The notes under the pieces are model-generated. The model was not told the origin of the DNA, searched no databases, and saw nothing but the letters and a program-made list of their open reading frames with translations. The position numbers and the translations under genes were made by a program. A stretch of 64,000 bases of DNA, taken from positions 1,302,001 through 1,366,000 of the forward strand of contig JAJTTP010000001.1 in assembly GCA_023313575.1 (NCBI GenBank), read 5' to 3'. Positions 22,720 through 35,022 of this stretch are shown one piece after another (positions within the stretch are counted from its first letter, which is position 1; the number at the start of each line of letters is the position of its first letter). This stretch comes from Eutypella sp. D-1. Its lineage: Eukaryota; Ascomycota; Sordariomycetes; Xylariales; Diatrypaceae.

Positions 22720-25606
22720 TCACTTCTTTTCAGGCTCCGGTTCAACCGTCTCCTCGGGCTCGAGGTCGATGGACTTGGCCTCAGTCTCCACCACGTACCC
22801 ACCCTCTCGAGCCCCGCCGAAGATGCCCCTGAGGACCCTAGCCATGCTCTGGCGGCCCTCCCAGAGCGGGAACAAGCCGACGGCGACGGCGCTGCCGAAG
22901 AGCCAAATGATGCCAACGACGACCCAGCCCGTGAAGAAGCGCCGTGAGAAGACGTAGGACGACCCGTACATCGGCATGGGCCAGAGCACGAGGAATGAAA
23001 TCGCCATAAACACCGTCAGCCACTTGGCAAGCCGCGAAGCTCGGTTAAGCTTTGCCATGTCCTGCTCGGGGGCTACTAAGACGCCAACCGTGCCATCACT
23101 TCCTAGCCCAGATCCTGCCTCCACAGACGATACGATGGTGGATGGGTCCACATCATCCGCCTGTTTGATAGCCGCCATCGACGCCCAGTTGTAGTTATCG
23201 GCGCCGAAGGCGAAAGTAAAGGCAGGAACGAAGATGACAGGGCTTAACAGGGCAACAACGTTGCCTGCCAGCATCGGCATGTCCGACCCCAGGGTGTCGA
23301 CGGTGAGTACGCCGTCGAACTTGCTATAGCACGTGACGATCCAGGCGATCAGCGCGCAGATTAGACCTAATACGGGAGAGCCGGCGGCTGCAATCCAGTT
23401 CTGGCGCTTCCAGAAGAGGGTGAGCGTTGCGGGGATAACCGCGGCACTTATCATAACACCCATCCACAGGTACAGCCAACCCATACTGATCCCAGCGTAG
23501 TGGAGGCCGACACTAAATCCGGCCATGATGGTTCCGTAGGCCACGACACTGACGTGGGACATGGCAATCAGACGTTTGCCGGACGCTAAAGGGTTGATAT
23601 AGGTCCTAAATATGAAGCATGAGTTTCGCCCTGTCTGATGTTTACTAGTTGCATGAGAACTCACTGGTAAATATCGTATGTGAATATCGAGGAAACAGCG
23701 ATTAGCTGTGCCGATGTTGCCGACGTAACAGCCACTATTATGTCTTGTTAGCAGTGATTATCATATTGTATCGAAGAATGGAATACGATTGATGTTCTAC
23801 CGAATTGACGAGAACACCACCAGTGTTAAATAATCGACCCTTCTCGCATAGAGAGACGAGCGCCACATGGTGCCACTTACTGAAGATCATGATCAACGTG
23901 CATATCGCCCCGGATCGGCCCAATAAGCCAATCGCAGCGTATGGGAGCACCAATCCTGCAGTGACATCTGCCGCGTCCATACGGTTGGGATATGTCGGGA
24001 ATGAAGGGGATCCCTCGAGTGCAAGAGCGCTGAGACCCATCGTCGTGGCACATAGCCAGGGTATCGCAAACCAGGCAAGACCTCCCATTATATAACCAGG
24101 AAGGGCGTGAACAGGTGAGGCAGCGATCGCTTTGTTGTAGTATCCTGCGATAGAATTAGTTCTACTGATTGAAGCCGGCCTCCAAGTAGGTTTTCTTTAA
24201 TGCAATGACGTAAATGAACATGACTATCTTGATGTCCTCGTCTACACTCGTTCTGCATGATTTATTCTTACCATTATCCATGAAGACAGTACCAAAATTA
24301 CCTATGGGAGTTAGCATCATACCCCAATACATGTCACTCTGGTTGACTCACCAACAATGTTGATAACAAAAAAGATGGCGCCTTGCTGTGACCTCATCGT
24401 CAAATAGGAACCGCCAGCATTGCCCTATGAAGTGTCAGCGCCATCGGGTTCTGATATATCTCAACACCAATTGAGCCAAAACGTTCGGCATGATCCGCCT
24501 CAAATGATCCACTATGGTAGTGAGGATCCCTTATGCTGATACAGGGTAGAGACAACTAAGATACTCACATCAACAGGGTGTGAAGCAGCAGCAGACACTA
24601 GTCGATCGTATACAACAGATGGTGACCCAAGCTCAGTACCGGTTGCGTACGCCGTTAAGGCGAATATCATGATAATGACAAGGATGACGACGGTATGTAC
24701 CTAGTAACAATTAGAGTCTACCTAAGCGTCGATATAGTTAATGTCTTACATAGTCTGTAAGGAACGTGGCTTTAATTCTGTGATGAGTCAGTAATGTTCT
24801 CTATTTGCACCACGTATAGCAAAACTCACCCTCCAAACATTGTGTACAAGACGACACCCAAGGGCAACAGGAAGCACGCTGCGGCCGTGTGCATGCCGGT
24901 CAGTGACGTTACCACAGCGGACCCGCCGGTCAAGAGCATAGCCGTGACAAGGATGTTAGTAAATAAGCCGAAGCAGATGAAGACAAAGTGAGTAAGTCGG
25001 CCTTAGGAAGGTTAGCCAGCGAGCATCCAAGACAAGACGGTGGATGGATGCCATACCGTATCGAGCACGAATGACCTCAAGGAAGGTATGCGCATTAGGA
25101 GCTCTCCGTTTCAGCTCGATAGCCAACGTCGCGAAGAGAATGATCTGAACTGTTGCACCGGATGCGTACTTCACATACAATTAGCTTCTCAAGAAAGGGG
25201 TAAACAACAAGAGTCATGGGCAGCACCAACCCAGAACGGACCGGAAACACCATAGCGATAAGCGACTCCGGACGATTGAAGGAGCGTAGCTGCCCATGTC
25301 CAGGAGGAAACGACAGCCGAGGCCACAAGCCCAGACTTCACGGTCCTCCCGGCCGTATTGAACATTTCGCTTGTCTGCTGCTCATTGTTATATCTAAGGC
25401 AGGGCGATGGAACAGTCAGTCACTCCAAGATCTTCCCACCAATTTGAGTGATTCGGTGGTTGATTTACCTACCTCTTGAGGACCCATGTGGTAAGAATCA
25501 TCCCAAAAGCAAATAGGAAGCCTAACCCTACGACAATGCCATAACCAAACGCCTGGGTTAGGGGTGGTGCCACGGCGCCAGAAGACGCGCCTCCACCTCC
25601 TGCCAT
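22720..25606 (-). CDS. DUR3: Dur3-like urea/polyamine active transporter (sodium:solute symporter family)
   Basis: Eleven minus-strand exons: 25473-25606, 25231-25393, 25057-25168, 24830-25001, 24750-24777, 24569-24700, 24352-24424, 24272-24301, 23881-24144, 23665-23734 and 22720-23605. All phases agree, giving 687 residues, normal for Dur3. It would import urea across the plasma membrane. Recognised blocks are [117 protein letters not shown] and [15 protein letters not shown]. About 15 hydrophobic segments are present. The C terminus is acidic, rich in Glu and Pro. Two exons are only 28 and 30 nt, each nine codons plus a partial one. The second donor (gttggt) is weaker than the others. Confidence 0.92.
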
Positions 25607-28265
25607 AGTAGTAAGTTGATTGCTTATTAGATCTAAACGATATTGGGATATATAAAAGGCAGAGTATCTCAAAGCTTACAACTGGCCGACGGGGAAAGGG
25701 GCCATCCACACCTACATATACTTTATGCACTGGCGATTACATTGTCAAGGAACCCTAACTTGCTTATCTGGAAGAAGCCGTCTACATACGATGAGAGCAG
25801 CAGTATCATGACTGGCTTAAGATAAGGATCCGGAATAAGCTCTGCTAAGGCTGGCCAAGATGCAGCTGGGGAATTATCGATGAGATCGACTATCGGAGAC
25901 AAGAGCTTATCTCGGTCTATCTGACTAAAGGGATATTATGAAAGCTTAATAGTAGTGATAACCATGAGGATTGACGCTGCGAACTCGTGGGCAAAGATAA
26001 GACATCCATGGATGATGGATGATGATTGGTTGATCGTTAAGGGGGCGCTAAGCCAGCCGTGGGGTTATAGCGTGCCTAGGCACTAAAGTAGGGCTGCAGT
26101 CTAAACGTAGAAAGTCCCTGGAGTCCCCACATACGAAGGGGGGAAAGGGGCGGCACTGATAAGAGACATAAGCAGCTTACATAAATCTACAAGTAGTAAA
26201 TATCACCTGGGCATCTACTCTTCTTTATTTCATCAGTGACCATTAGCTTACTCAATATTGACTGATGATGCGCCCGAATGAACATCAATCGGTGAATCCG
26301 ATAGCCTTATGTATGAACTCATCAATGAGTACTAAACATCCTACACAGTCTGAGACTTCCAGCGCTTGTTACCACGCTGTGTTGCCTGGCAGGTCTGGTA
26401 GCGATATCTACGTGGAATTCTTCCAGTGCCCTTTTTGTGGAGGCTGGCTGGGCTGCAGCCGGGGCTTGTGATCGGCATGCGACAGGGATCATAACATTCC
26501 TGATCTTATCAAAACGATAGGTAGATAGGTGAGCATGACAATTACCAACAGCTATTACCAGCACTGTAGTCGCAAGGCATTCTCTGTCATACCGTGCGGC
26601 CAGGAATCGGGATACCCACTTCAATCGGTAAAACCTAGATGCATGTGCCTAAGTGATACCGATCTATCTACCGGACTGTTACGATCGGTCGGAGGTTACC
26701 GGGCGGGCGTATAACGTATAACGGCCTCCCCATCGCGTTAGTCAGAAAGAAATCCATCCACGCGGGTTCCTTTCCCACATTGACTTCGGTTCGATCCAGC
26801 CGAATTTCCAAGCATTGTAAGATCCATATCGCAGAGGAACTCCACATTCGACCGAGCCAAACTACATCGCCCTCGCACTAGAGCGAATCACCCGGAGAGT
26901 CTTGGAGAGGCCAAAACAACCACTCAGTACTGCCGGTGTGCGGCCCAAACGAGGGACGGGTTGGTGTCAGTAATGGGGAGCTGGTAGACATCAAAAGGCG
27001 CCAAGCTTGGGCGTTGGTTTAATGTGATATTCATCAAGTTAGTAACTCCAGAGCGACGAATAAACACAAGCCCACGCTCATCAAAGCGCGCCCGAGGCCT
27101 ATCACTGTCACTAATCTGGCCATCGGTTCTTACCCTGGCAGTCCATAAGCAGGGTGTATACCGTCTTGATCAGGTTGTATCACATTCAAAAGGTCGCAGT
27201 GACGGATATAGGGTAGGACTCGTATATTGGTATGTAGAAGGAAGAGATCACTAGGGCAGGGCCTGGAGGTTCCCTCTACTTATATACCCTGATGATCACT
27301 GAACTTCAGTCCCCCCTCCCCACCCCGATGCCTACTATAGAATAGCTCCACTTGGGTGAGGCTCAACTGACCGTAACAGATAACCTTGGTCTGCATAAGA
27401 GGGCCTGTCTCGAGTAGCACGGTAGCTTCGTTTGGTTGGTTATGTGTAGCGTTGCCATCTTGAGAGATGACAAATAGAGACGGGAGAAAAGTATTTACAA
27501 GTTCATGTGGTGCCAAACTGGCCCCATATGTCCAAGGTGGTTGCAAGTCGCATCCTAATCTCATCATCAACTGATGGTCGGCGAATAGCAGCCTTACTGG
27601 CAACAAATAGGGCATGTGTAGTGCAGAGTCTCGTGGGTCTACAGCTACACGAACAGAATCCAGCGACATGGTTTTTACATTATTCACATCTATTCACGGT
27701 AAACAGGGTCAATCGAAGGCAATTTCTGTGCTTAGTAGTTCACCGATAGAAAGTTGGCTTTAGAATTTGCTGTAACAAACAATTATATGGCTAACGAAGG
27801 TTGTTTCCGGTAGCACCAACTCAACCGGTCAGAAAGACTTGCTAAAGAAAGGCCTTGGTTATACACATTGTGGAAGGCAAACTATGTTGTATGCTATCGA
27901 GAATCGAACGATGCAAATACAGGATAGTTAGAGGGGGCAATTGGCTATGACGTCCCCCTCTTCTTCCAGTTCTACCTTCAGATCAACATATATTCCCGTG
28001 GTCTTATCGCTTGCGTCTACGTTCTCCTGTATTGGCGCACTGTTCAGATATTCTTTCATTACTCAAAGCTTGACGAGACCCTGTTTCTAAGGAATTCTGC
28101 ACCCTTCCCGACTTTTCTGTCGCGTTACACTCCTTCTCCCACCAACGTAAAGTCGAAGGCCTTACGATTCATTTTAGGACCTACATTTTGTCCCTGGGCA
28201 CAAGTGCAACCTTTCCAGCCCATAGAACACGAAATTCCCACAAAGTTGGATTCGGATCGTACAGG
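25607..28265. other. Large gene-free region
   Basis: About 2.7 kb. No frame shows a recognisable domain. A 130-codon frame on the minus strand near 27280-27669 has an ATG but no motif and weak coding character. It may contain remnants of decayed sequence. Confidence 0.5.
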
Positions 28266-28505
28266 ATGTGCACGCTTGTAGTTACCCACTACAAGCGATG
28301 CGGCAAGGAGATGGGCATCTGGGATTATTGCCAATTTTGCGAATTTCATCCAGCAACAGGCGTGCGTATTCCATGTTATCCACACTCTACCGAGGACAAG
28401 CAGGACCTCCACGGCCCTTGCCCCTACCCTCGGTGCCGGCTCTGCCAATTTGTGAGGGAGGCTAGGACTGAAGGACAAGAAGGAGGCCGTGCGAAGTCTG
28501 TCTAG
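28266..28505 (+). CDS. Small cysteine-rich protein, putative zinc-binding
   Basis: A single exon of 79 residues from ATG 28266 to a TAG stop. Not recognised as a named family. It has eight cysteines: Cys2, Cys12, a CxxC pair at 22/25 (DYCQFC), Cys37, and CPYPRCRLC at 52/57/60. His residues at 8, 28, 40 and 49 accompany them. The spacing suggests one or two metal sites rather than a secreted disulfide protein, since there is no signal peptide. The tail is basic and Gly/Glu-rich. It sits alone in a long gene-free stretch, so it could be a remnant; the even cysteine spacing argues for selection. Confidence 0.5.
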   Translation: MCTLVVTHYKRCGKEMGIWDYCQFCEFHPATGVRIPCYPHSTEDKQDLHGPCPYPRCRLCQFVREARTEGQEGGRAKSV

Positions 28506-29598
28506 AGTAATAAGCCTGCCAGATGCTCATGATATGGTTCGGCAAGAGACTGTTACCGTTGCTTTTGGTGGGGAAGAGATGTATTTGAGCTCATGGTGTG
28601 GAGGAGGAAGGGAGGCGGAAAGGCTGAATCGTTCTTGACATTCGCACGGCATTAAACTTTTCAATAAAGAATAGCATTGCGCTGAAAATGGGAGTCTCGC
28701 TGGATGGACCTTTGCATTTGCAGGTGAGGATCGACGGGTCATATACTTTCCATGTGAGTAGAATAGGGCGTATTAGTATTATCCCGATACTTCGCATACG
28801 AAACTTGACTGCTTATTTACTTTAATAACTATCGCGGCATAAGATTGATGCTATCTAGATCGGAAGCCAAGTGTGAAAGTTGTCGTGGATAGAGTGATAG
28901 GGAAGATAGGGGTTGGGTGGGCCTGCCGCCTGCATCATCTGCGCGTACTTGAACATATATTCCTGGCTAATTATGCATCGCGATTGATGCGACATGTCGG
29001 GGTTTCTAAGTTTCGCGGATACTCTTAGCTACTGTGAATCATTACCCTGGAATTACGGTATTGTTCTGGAAATCAACATCAGCAGGTACAATATCGGATA
29101 CAACTCTAGGACATCGCAGCACAAAATTATAGCAAGCCTACCCCTTTGAATAATACCTGAGGTCCTTACATAAGTACATGATTGGAGATCCAATTAACTA
29201 TCGGATAGTTGCGGGCTAGTCAGCCAGCCCACTAACATGATGCTGTACTGTAGGGTGCGCAAAATGGAAAGGACCGTGTGGTCCGTGCATTGCCTTTGGC
29301 ATCCTTCAACCCCCCTTATTTATCCACTAACTAAAAATATCGAAGAAAATAAGAACCTCGAAATCAAACGGCCACAATTACCCAGAATTTCAGGACTATA
29401 CGACTAAGATGTTCTTCTACGAGCTGATAACCTAGACTTTAATATCAGCTCTATGGCCGTAGCTCAAAGAGTTTGAAGCCCTATTCCGGGTCTGTGGTCA
29501 TTTTCCCAAATGCCCGACGCTCACCCGACTTTTCTCATTAGGGGTTTGGGGGACAGGGGCTAACCTTATCGTCGTTCGGACGGGTTTAAAGAGTCGCC
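28506..29598. other. Intergenic region, no gene seen
   Basis: About 1.1 kb of AT-rich sequence ahead of the UPF0415 gene. No motif is supported. Confidence 0.55.
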
Positions 29599-31209
29599 AT
29601 GACCGATACTGACGTCGAGGAACGGCTCATAGCTGGCTCAGATGAAGACCTCCTGCGACGAGCTCTAGTTCTGCAGGCAGAGCTTGAGCAGTATTCCGCG
29701 CACCTCTCAAATCTCTATGCAGATTATTTTCAACCAGTGGCAGTGCCAACACAGATATACACGTCGTTCAACAGTGATCTTCGAGGGGAAATCTCCCTTC
29801 TACAGAAGATTGTCAACAATGTCGATGGGAAGAGGAAGGATGCATCTCACACCGTGCGTTCCAGCAACCTGCCCTATTTCGAAGCGCTGTGGGGGACAGC
29901 CAAAAGATCCTCGGAAATAATTATGTTGCGTTACGCTGTATCCAGCGCTACATATCCCCGACAGATTATGGCACCGGGAACTCGCATCGTCAGGACGCAG
30001 GGCGAATCCAGGCCCTCAAAACACTGTAACCTTGTGGTCGACATCGTCGCTGATGGCGGTCAGTCTTGGTGGAAGGTCTCTTCCATGACAAACAGAAGAC
30101 TTATATTCGACATGGCACGAGAGGCTGTTTTCTGCGGGGATGATAGCGAAGACGAGGATGGCGACGTCGATGCAGACGGGTTGCTCCAAAGCAGCGACGC
30201 TGATATCCCGTTGATTAAACTCGCCAAGAACTTAGCCTGCGCAGCAAAGGGCTACCGAATACGAACAAAGTGCCCTACCCCTTATCTAGTTTTACCTCGC
30301 ATGATCGAGGGCGAAGACCCTCAAGTTGATATCATTCTCAACACTTGTCGCAAAATAGGCGTGCGCATCATTTGTGGGAACGAGTTACCCCCTGCGCCTG
30401 AGCTATCTGCCGACGTGTTGGCTAGGATGTCACCGAACCCGAAAGCGAGATTCTCCGAAACTCTGAATCTGGATACCTCGGTGCTCATAGGCTTGGCCTC
30501 TGACTTCTCGCACACGAACGTGCCAAAGCATCCATGGTTCAAACAGTCGCATCTGGATCATGCCGACCTCGAAAGCAAGCAGCCGGCTCTCTCCTTATTT
30601 TACCCGATCCTCGGCACTCATAGCCTGGTGTGTACCAGTGAAGCCGAGGAGGTTCTTCGGCACATAGTCAACACAATAGCGACAGACGACGAGAAAGCCC
30701 GGATCGAGTGTCTTGTGTGGGGTGATCCTCAATGGTCACGCGAAGAAAGACTTCAGAAGCTGCAATCGCTTTCCATCCACGATGTGCCACCGGGACTACA
30801 GCTGCCCGTCAGGGTTGTGAAATTTAACGAGAAGACGGACGCCCCTCATTTACCGAGCGTAGTCAAGGAGAAGATGGAAATCATTCCCAATCCGGGCCGG
30901 TCCGTCTTGATATATGGATGGGCAACTGAACAGACGACGATCACGTGTAACTCTGTGGCGGTGAAACAACTAGAAAGAAGCCTAGAGACGCTTCCCGACT
31001 TGGGTGAGGTTAAGTGGCCCTCCATCTGGCCAGTCCCGACGTCGCGACCGCTTGTCGGGACTCCACCGCCGGAGAAGGGTCATAAACGTGTTAGGAGGCA
31101 CATCGGTGATTGCCGCGTCAAGTGCACTTGTGGCGTGGAAGAGCTATATGGTGGCCAGGAAGACGTCACGATCCTCCCGCCTCGAGCGAAGGACGAACAA
31201 TATAAGTGA
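29599..31209 (+). CDS. UPF0415 / C7orf25 family protein (DUF1308)
   Basis: An intronless ORF of 536 residues starting at gccATGACC. The N-terminal part is helical (RRALVLQAELEQYSAHLSNL). The diagnostic block HCNLVVDIVADGGQSWWKVS, followed by NRRLIFDMAREA, matches the UPF0415/C7orf25 family. Then comes an acidic insert and a domain from about residue 265 with LNLDTSVLIGLASDFSH, where the LDTSVLIGLASD stretch recalls the first strand and acidic residue of PIN-like nuclease folds, as proposed for this family. The molecular role is not established. The C terminus contains VKCTCGVEE, a small Cys cluster. Confidence 0.85.
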   Translation: MTDTDVEERLIAGSDEDLLRRALVLQAELEQYSAHLSNLYADYFQPVAVPTQIYTSFNSDLRGEISLLQKIVNNVDGKRKDASHTVRSSNLPYFEALWGTAKRSSEIIMLRYAVSSATYPRQIMAPGTRIVRTQGESRPSKHCNLVVDIVADGGQSWWKVSSMTNRRLIFDMAREAVFCGDDSEDEDGDVDADGLLQSSDADIPLIKLAKNLACAAKGYRIRTKCPTPYLVLPRMIEGEDPQVDIILNTCRKIGVRIICGNELPPAPELSADVLARMSPNPKARFSETLNLDTSVLIGLASDFSHTNVPKHPWFKQSHLDHADLESKQPALSLFYPILGTHSLVCTSEAEEVLRHIVNTIATDDEKARIECLVWGDPQWSREERLQKLQSLSIHDVPPGLQLPVRVVKFNEKTDAPHLPSVVKEKMEIIPNPGRSVLIYGWATEQTTITCNSVAVKQLERSLETLPDLGEVKWPSIWPVPTSRPLVGTPPPEKGHKRVRRHIGDCRVKCTCGVEELYGGQEDVTILPPRAKDEQYK

Positions 31210-31603
31210 CGAAAATTACTCTACATCGCCGAGATAAGGCATATAGATAATAGAGAATCGGCATTCGACCTTCGTACCAACTAGACACCGTTGTATACCA
31301 TGGTGTCGCGTTTTCCAAGGACATGAAGATAATCAGTTCTTTAGGCATAAAGGAGTCAAGTTCCAAATGTGAAGCCGAATCGAATCCGCACGCATGGAAG
31401 AAATGCGGTATGTTCCACGAATACTGAGCCAAGACCATATAAGGTAGTCTAGATTTAGCTTACAAATAACCAAGTTAAGTGAGTAGGTATAACCTGATGG
31501 TTGTTTTGAGGCGATACATTTTCGTAAGTCATGAACTAAGTATTTTCATAATCATTGGGAAATTGTAGCATCTAATTAAATCAAAGTGTGCCAATGGCCT
31601 TGA
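31210..31603. other. Short convergent intergenic region
   Basis: About 390 nt between the 3' ends of the UPF0415 and SAT4-type genes, AT-rich. Nothing specific is seen. Confidence 0.55.
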
Positions 31604-33139
31604 TCATATGTTAAACCTTGAGCGGAGACGCTCGTAGAACATACTCCTGCCTTCATTTCCTCTTCTCGAGGGTCCAGGGTGATCATGATCCGTCGTTTGC
31701 TCCGGTAGCGTGCTAGAGTCGGAACCCGACAGGCGCAACCAAGATACGTCCTGCTTCACTAGGATTCCTCGAGGAACTCTAATGGTATGTAGTGGAACCC
31801 AATGCCCCCTTTCATCAGGGGTAGTATGATAAAGATTACACCCACCCCCGGAAATGGGATAGACCTCACCGTACTGACGACGCATAGATGGTAGCTCAAT
31901 GTCCTTACCAGAGCTCATGTTCGAATACGGCCCAGACGGGGGCCGGCCTACGTCACTGTGTATAAACAAGGCCTTCTTGACTGACACCATTCGGCTTGAT
32001 GATTGGCTATCACCTGTGTAACGACTGGTTGTGTCGCCATAACGGAGTCTCCTATATGCTGGGACTAAGGTCGGAGCACAGGCGCCAACAATGGCAGCGT
32101 AGATCTCCACACCCGACGCTGCGAATAACAGAGCGGTTTTTGCTTGGTGGTTCCATTAGCTATATCAACTCACACGGCTTGAGATACCTAGGATGCCTTC
32201 CACCAAGATCTAGCCAGGTCAAACTTACGACCCGTATAATCCCCACTGTCGTCTCGCATATTTACGACTATGATGATAACGCGCAATAAGCATGCAGCAG
32301 TAGCACTACGAATGCTTAGTTAGTACCGAAGATCTATTAGGCGCCAAACAATGCCAGGGAGATATAGATGGGACTTACAACCCGCCAAGAAGGAATATTC
32401 CGCCGACGCAGTATTTTTTCCTCCTCGAAAGCTGCAGTCGCGAGACGTCGCGGATAGGCAAGGCCACAGTAGCCGCGTCTATGACGCAGTTGCAAGCACT
32501 ATTAACGATGAACGAGATTGATGCGACGGCGAGTCGACTCTCCTTAGTTCCTCCGGCTTCCTCTCCAGGCGGCTTATACATTATGATTAGGTTCATGACT
32601 TCGACGGCGATGAACCACACTATGCACACGGCGCCCAGAATGGCGCTTCCACGACGAACAAACCGGGTGGGGAAGAGACGCCGATACAGGAAGATCGCCG
32701 CCAGCCTGATGATCGTGGAAGAGAGCGCGTACAAGATGAAACACGCGGATACAGTCTATGCAACCCAATAACACGGGAAATCCTAGCTACGTCAGCGAAT
32801 CTGCTCTCGGCGCCCCGAGCCTCCAACGTCGGCTCATGGGATGGGAGCACAGCCAGACCTGACCTTTAGCAAGAAGTGCCCATCAACTGCGTGTGAGCCC
32901 TCAAGTCGCACCGTATCCCATCCTATGCGGCACTTTATGAAGAGCGTGAACAGGAGCGCGAGCACCGCGTGATGGGCCACAAGCGCCGCCAGGGAAAGCC
33001 AGTCGTCGGTGTGGAATCCGTCATTCATGAGCCTCCTGGACCAGAACCTTAGAGCCACTGCGGCGCTGGCTACGACGGCAAGAATGCTTAGCACTGTCAG
33101 GTGCACCGCGGCCCCGGGCCATATACCAAGGGGCTCCAT
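31604..33139 (-). CDS. SAT4/rhodopsin-like seven-helix integral membrane protein
   Basis: Exons 32864-33139, 32379-32755, 32229-32305 and 31604-32118 give 414 residues. Helices are visible in order: VHLTVLSILAVVASAAVALR, HTDDWLSLAALVAHHAVLAL, TVSACFILYALSSTIIRLAA, AILGAVCIVWFIAVEVMNLI, SFIVNSACNCVIDAATVALP, YCVGGIFLLGGFATAACLLR, and VEIYAAIVGACAPTLVPAYR. The DDWL motif after helix 1, LYRRLF after helix 3, the PI..LQLSRRKK loop and CAPTL in helix 7 are hallmarks of the fungal SAT4/rhodopsin-domain family. The C-terminal tail is long, polar and Ser-rich. Members sense or modulate surface signals; none can be named here. The third exon was found by requiring LLGGFATAACLLRVIIIVVN across the splice, downstream of a perfect tactaac branch site. 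Confidence 0.82.
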
Positions 33140-35022
33140 CGTGGACCGAGCAGGGCGTCGGTCTAGGTCGTTCGGCCGAGCGCAGTGTGTATACGGGGTA
33201 AGAATAACGATAAACTAGATGAGAACTGACCTGAAAAGTCGTATGTTGAAGGAAATATGTAGGCGAGAAAGCGGAGAGATTTACTGGTTTTCACAGTAAG
33301 TCGCATTGTGAGTTGCCACCTAAATACAGCATAGGCCTAGCTTTTTGCATTTGATTTTGGTTCGGACGTTGCGGAGGGGTTGCAGCCTTACGAAGTGCGG
33401 TGCCACCGGTGCACCGCATCCCCGTGTAGCACAAATGCATGCCCAGGGCATTGTTGTCCTCAGTGTCCCATCCGTCTCCCGCGTGAGCCATGATTAAAAT
33501 CGCAAAGAAAATCTACGTGGGCCCCCAATAAGTCTAGCCCATCGACCAGCTGGCCATCCAGATGGAGGTGGCTCATGAGGCTACCACACATTCGGTATAA
33601 TAGACGCAACATATATCATCTCACCATTCCCTTTCCTCATGTGTTCAGCTATTACTGTCCTCCGTAGCCTCGGTCGATGCAGTGACCAAGCCACTTGCGA
33701 CTTGAGGGCTGAACCGCCTCACACGCCTTAGGGTTACATCTAAGGCTAAATCAGCCGGTTTCAGACATGGAACTATCTTGATATGTATAGAAGTTTATAA
33801 TTCAAACTTAGAGGCGGCGTGGCTCCCCGAAAACAGTAGGAACATTTATCTCTACGCTGTATTTCCAAAAGAAAAAAGAAAATACATGTGAGGACAAATA
33901 TTCGAGTCCCTGTGGTTTCATCTTCGCATGATGACTCCCGATCTGGTCATTGTTCTGAGTAGGTAGCATTCTACTTCGAGTCTATAATGATGCACACTAA
34001 ATGCGACGGCAACCGCCACGCAGATCATATACTGCATGCGACTGTGCTGAGTAATCGCGATGGTATGTGTCTTTTGTGTTTGAGGATCAGCTCCCCCTTC
34101 AGCCTTATTCGGTCCTCTAGATCGATAGCAAGTATACCGTGAAAGCGACCCTTGGATGGTATGGAGAGTTATCTACCACTTTCCCTTAACAGTGGCACTG
34201 ACAAATCGACTTCGTCAAGTATCCGAAGTCCTTCGAATAGCGATAACATTAGTGGCACCTTTTCGGTAGCGAGAACCGTCACAATTAATGCTGACAGTGG
34301 TGGGCTCAACCTCATTTTCCGGCTAATTTTCAGCTTTCACGGTGACTGTGCCGTGGTGGTTATGCCGACCTACCCCTGACCGGCAGACCAAGCGCAAAGA
34401 CCAAGTAATATTCGCATTGGACCTGTGCTTAGTATACATTACGCGAATCTCTCCGAGGTGGCGTTATTCAACTCCCTTTACCTAGCCATTGAAGGGGGGC
34501 TGGGGCCGGTTCCGCCGTCAAACCTTCCGTGCATGTCGAATTTCGTAGCCAAGAGTTATGGAATAAATAGCCAATGGTCATTCCGTCAGGGATAGCTGTC
34601 TACATTCATGCGCCCCAGAAGAAATACCTGAACCCATCGTCGATACAGTCAGTGTGCGTCTCGGCCCGTTCCTGTGCTTTACGGACGTCCGAACAGGCTT
34701 GGCGCTAACACCTCAATGCTGATCCACGGTTCTTCATCAGGTTCCTGATACCATGACACATTACAGCGGAGGTGTGTAGTGGGGAGTCTGAGAGAAACAT
34801 TTGTCCGATTTGGAGTTTCTTCACTGTTGATATTGGCAGCCGATCTTATAATGCGAAAGGATTAGGGCTGCCAAAGGTGTGTCGAGTGCTGTGAAGAACG
34901 GAGCAAGCGAATATGATGACGGCAGTTCACAATGTAATGTAGCATATTCGCTCCTTTCATATCATTTTTAATTCATAACAGCTTAAGGTTTGTGCTACGT
35001 AGAGGCTCCGTAAGCATCAGCA
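33140..35022. other. Large gene-free region
   Basis: About 1.9 kb between two minus-strand genes, without a supported gene. Open frames are short and motif-free. Confidence 0.55.

Noticed and set aside
26780..26800. GGTTCGATCC string resembling a tRNA B box on the plus strand
   Set aside because: Flanking bases do not form a T stem and no other tRNA arm is present.
27280..27669. 130-codon minus-strand frame
   Set aside because: No recognisable motif, no splice or homology support, and composition close to the surrounding gap.
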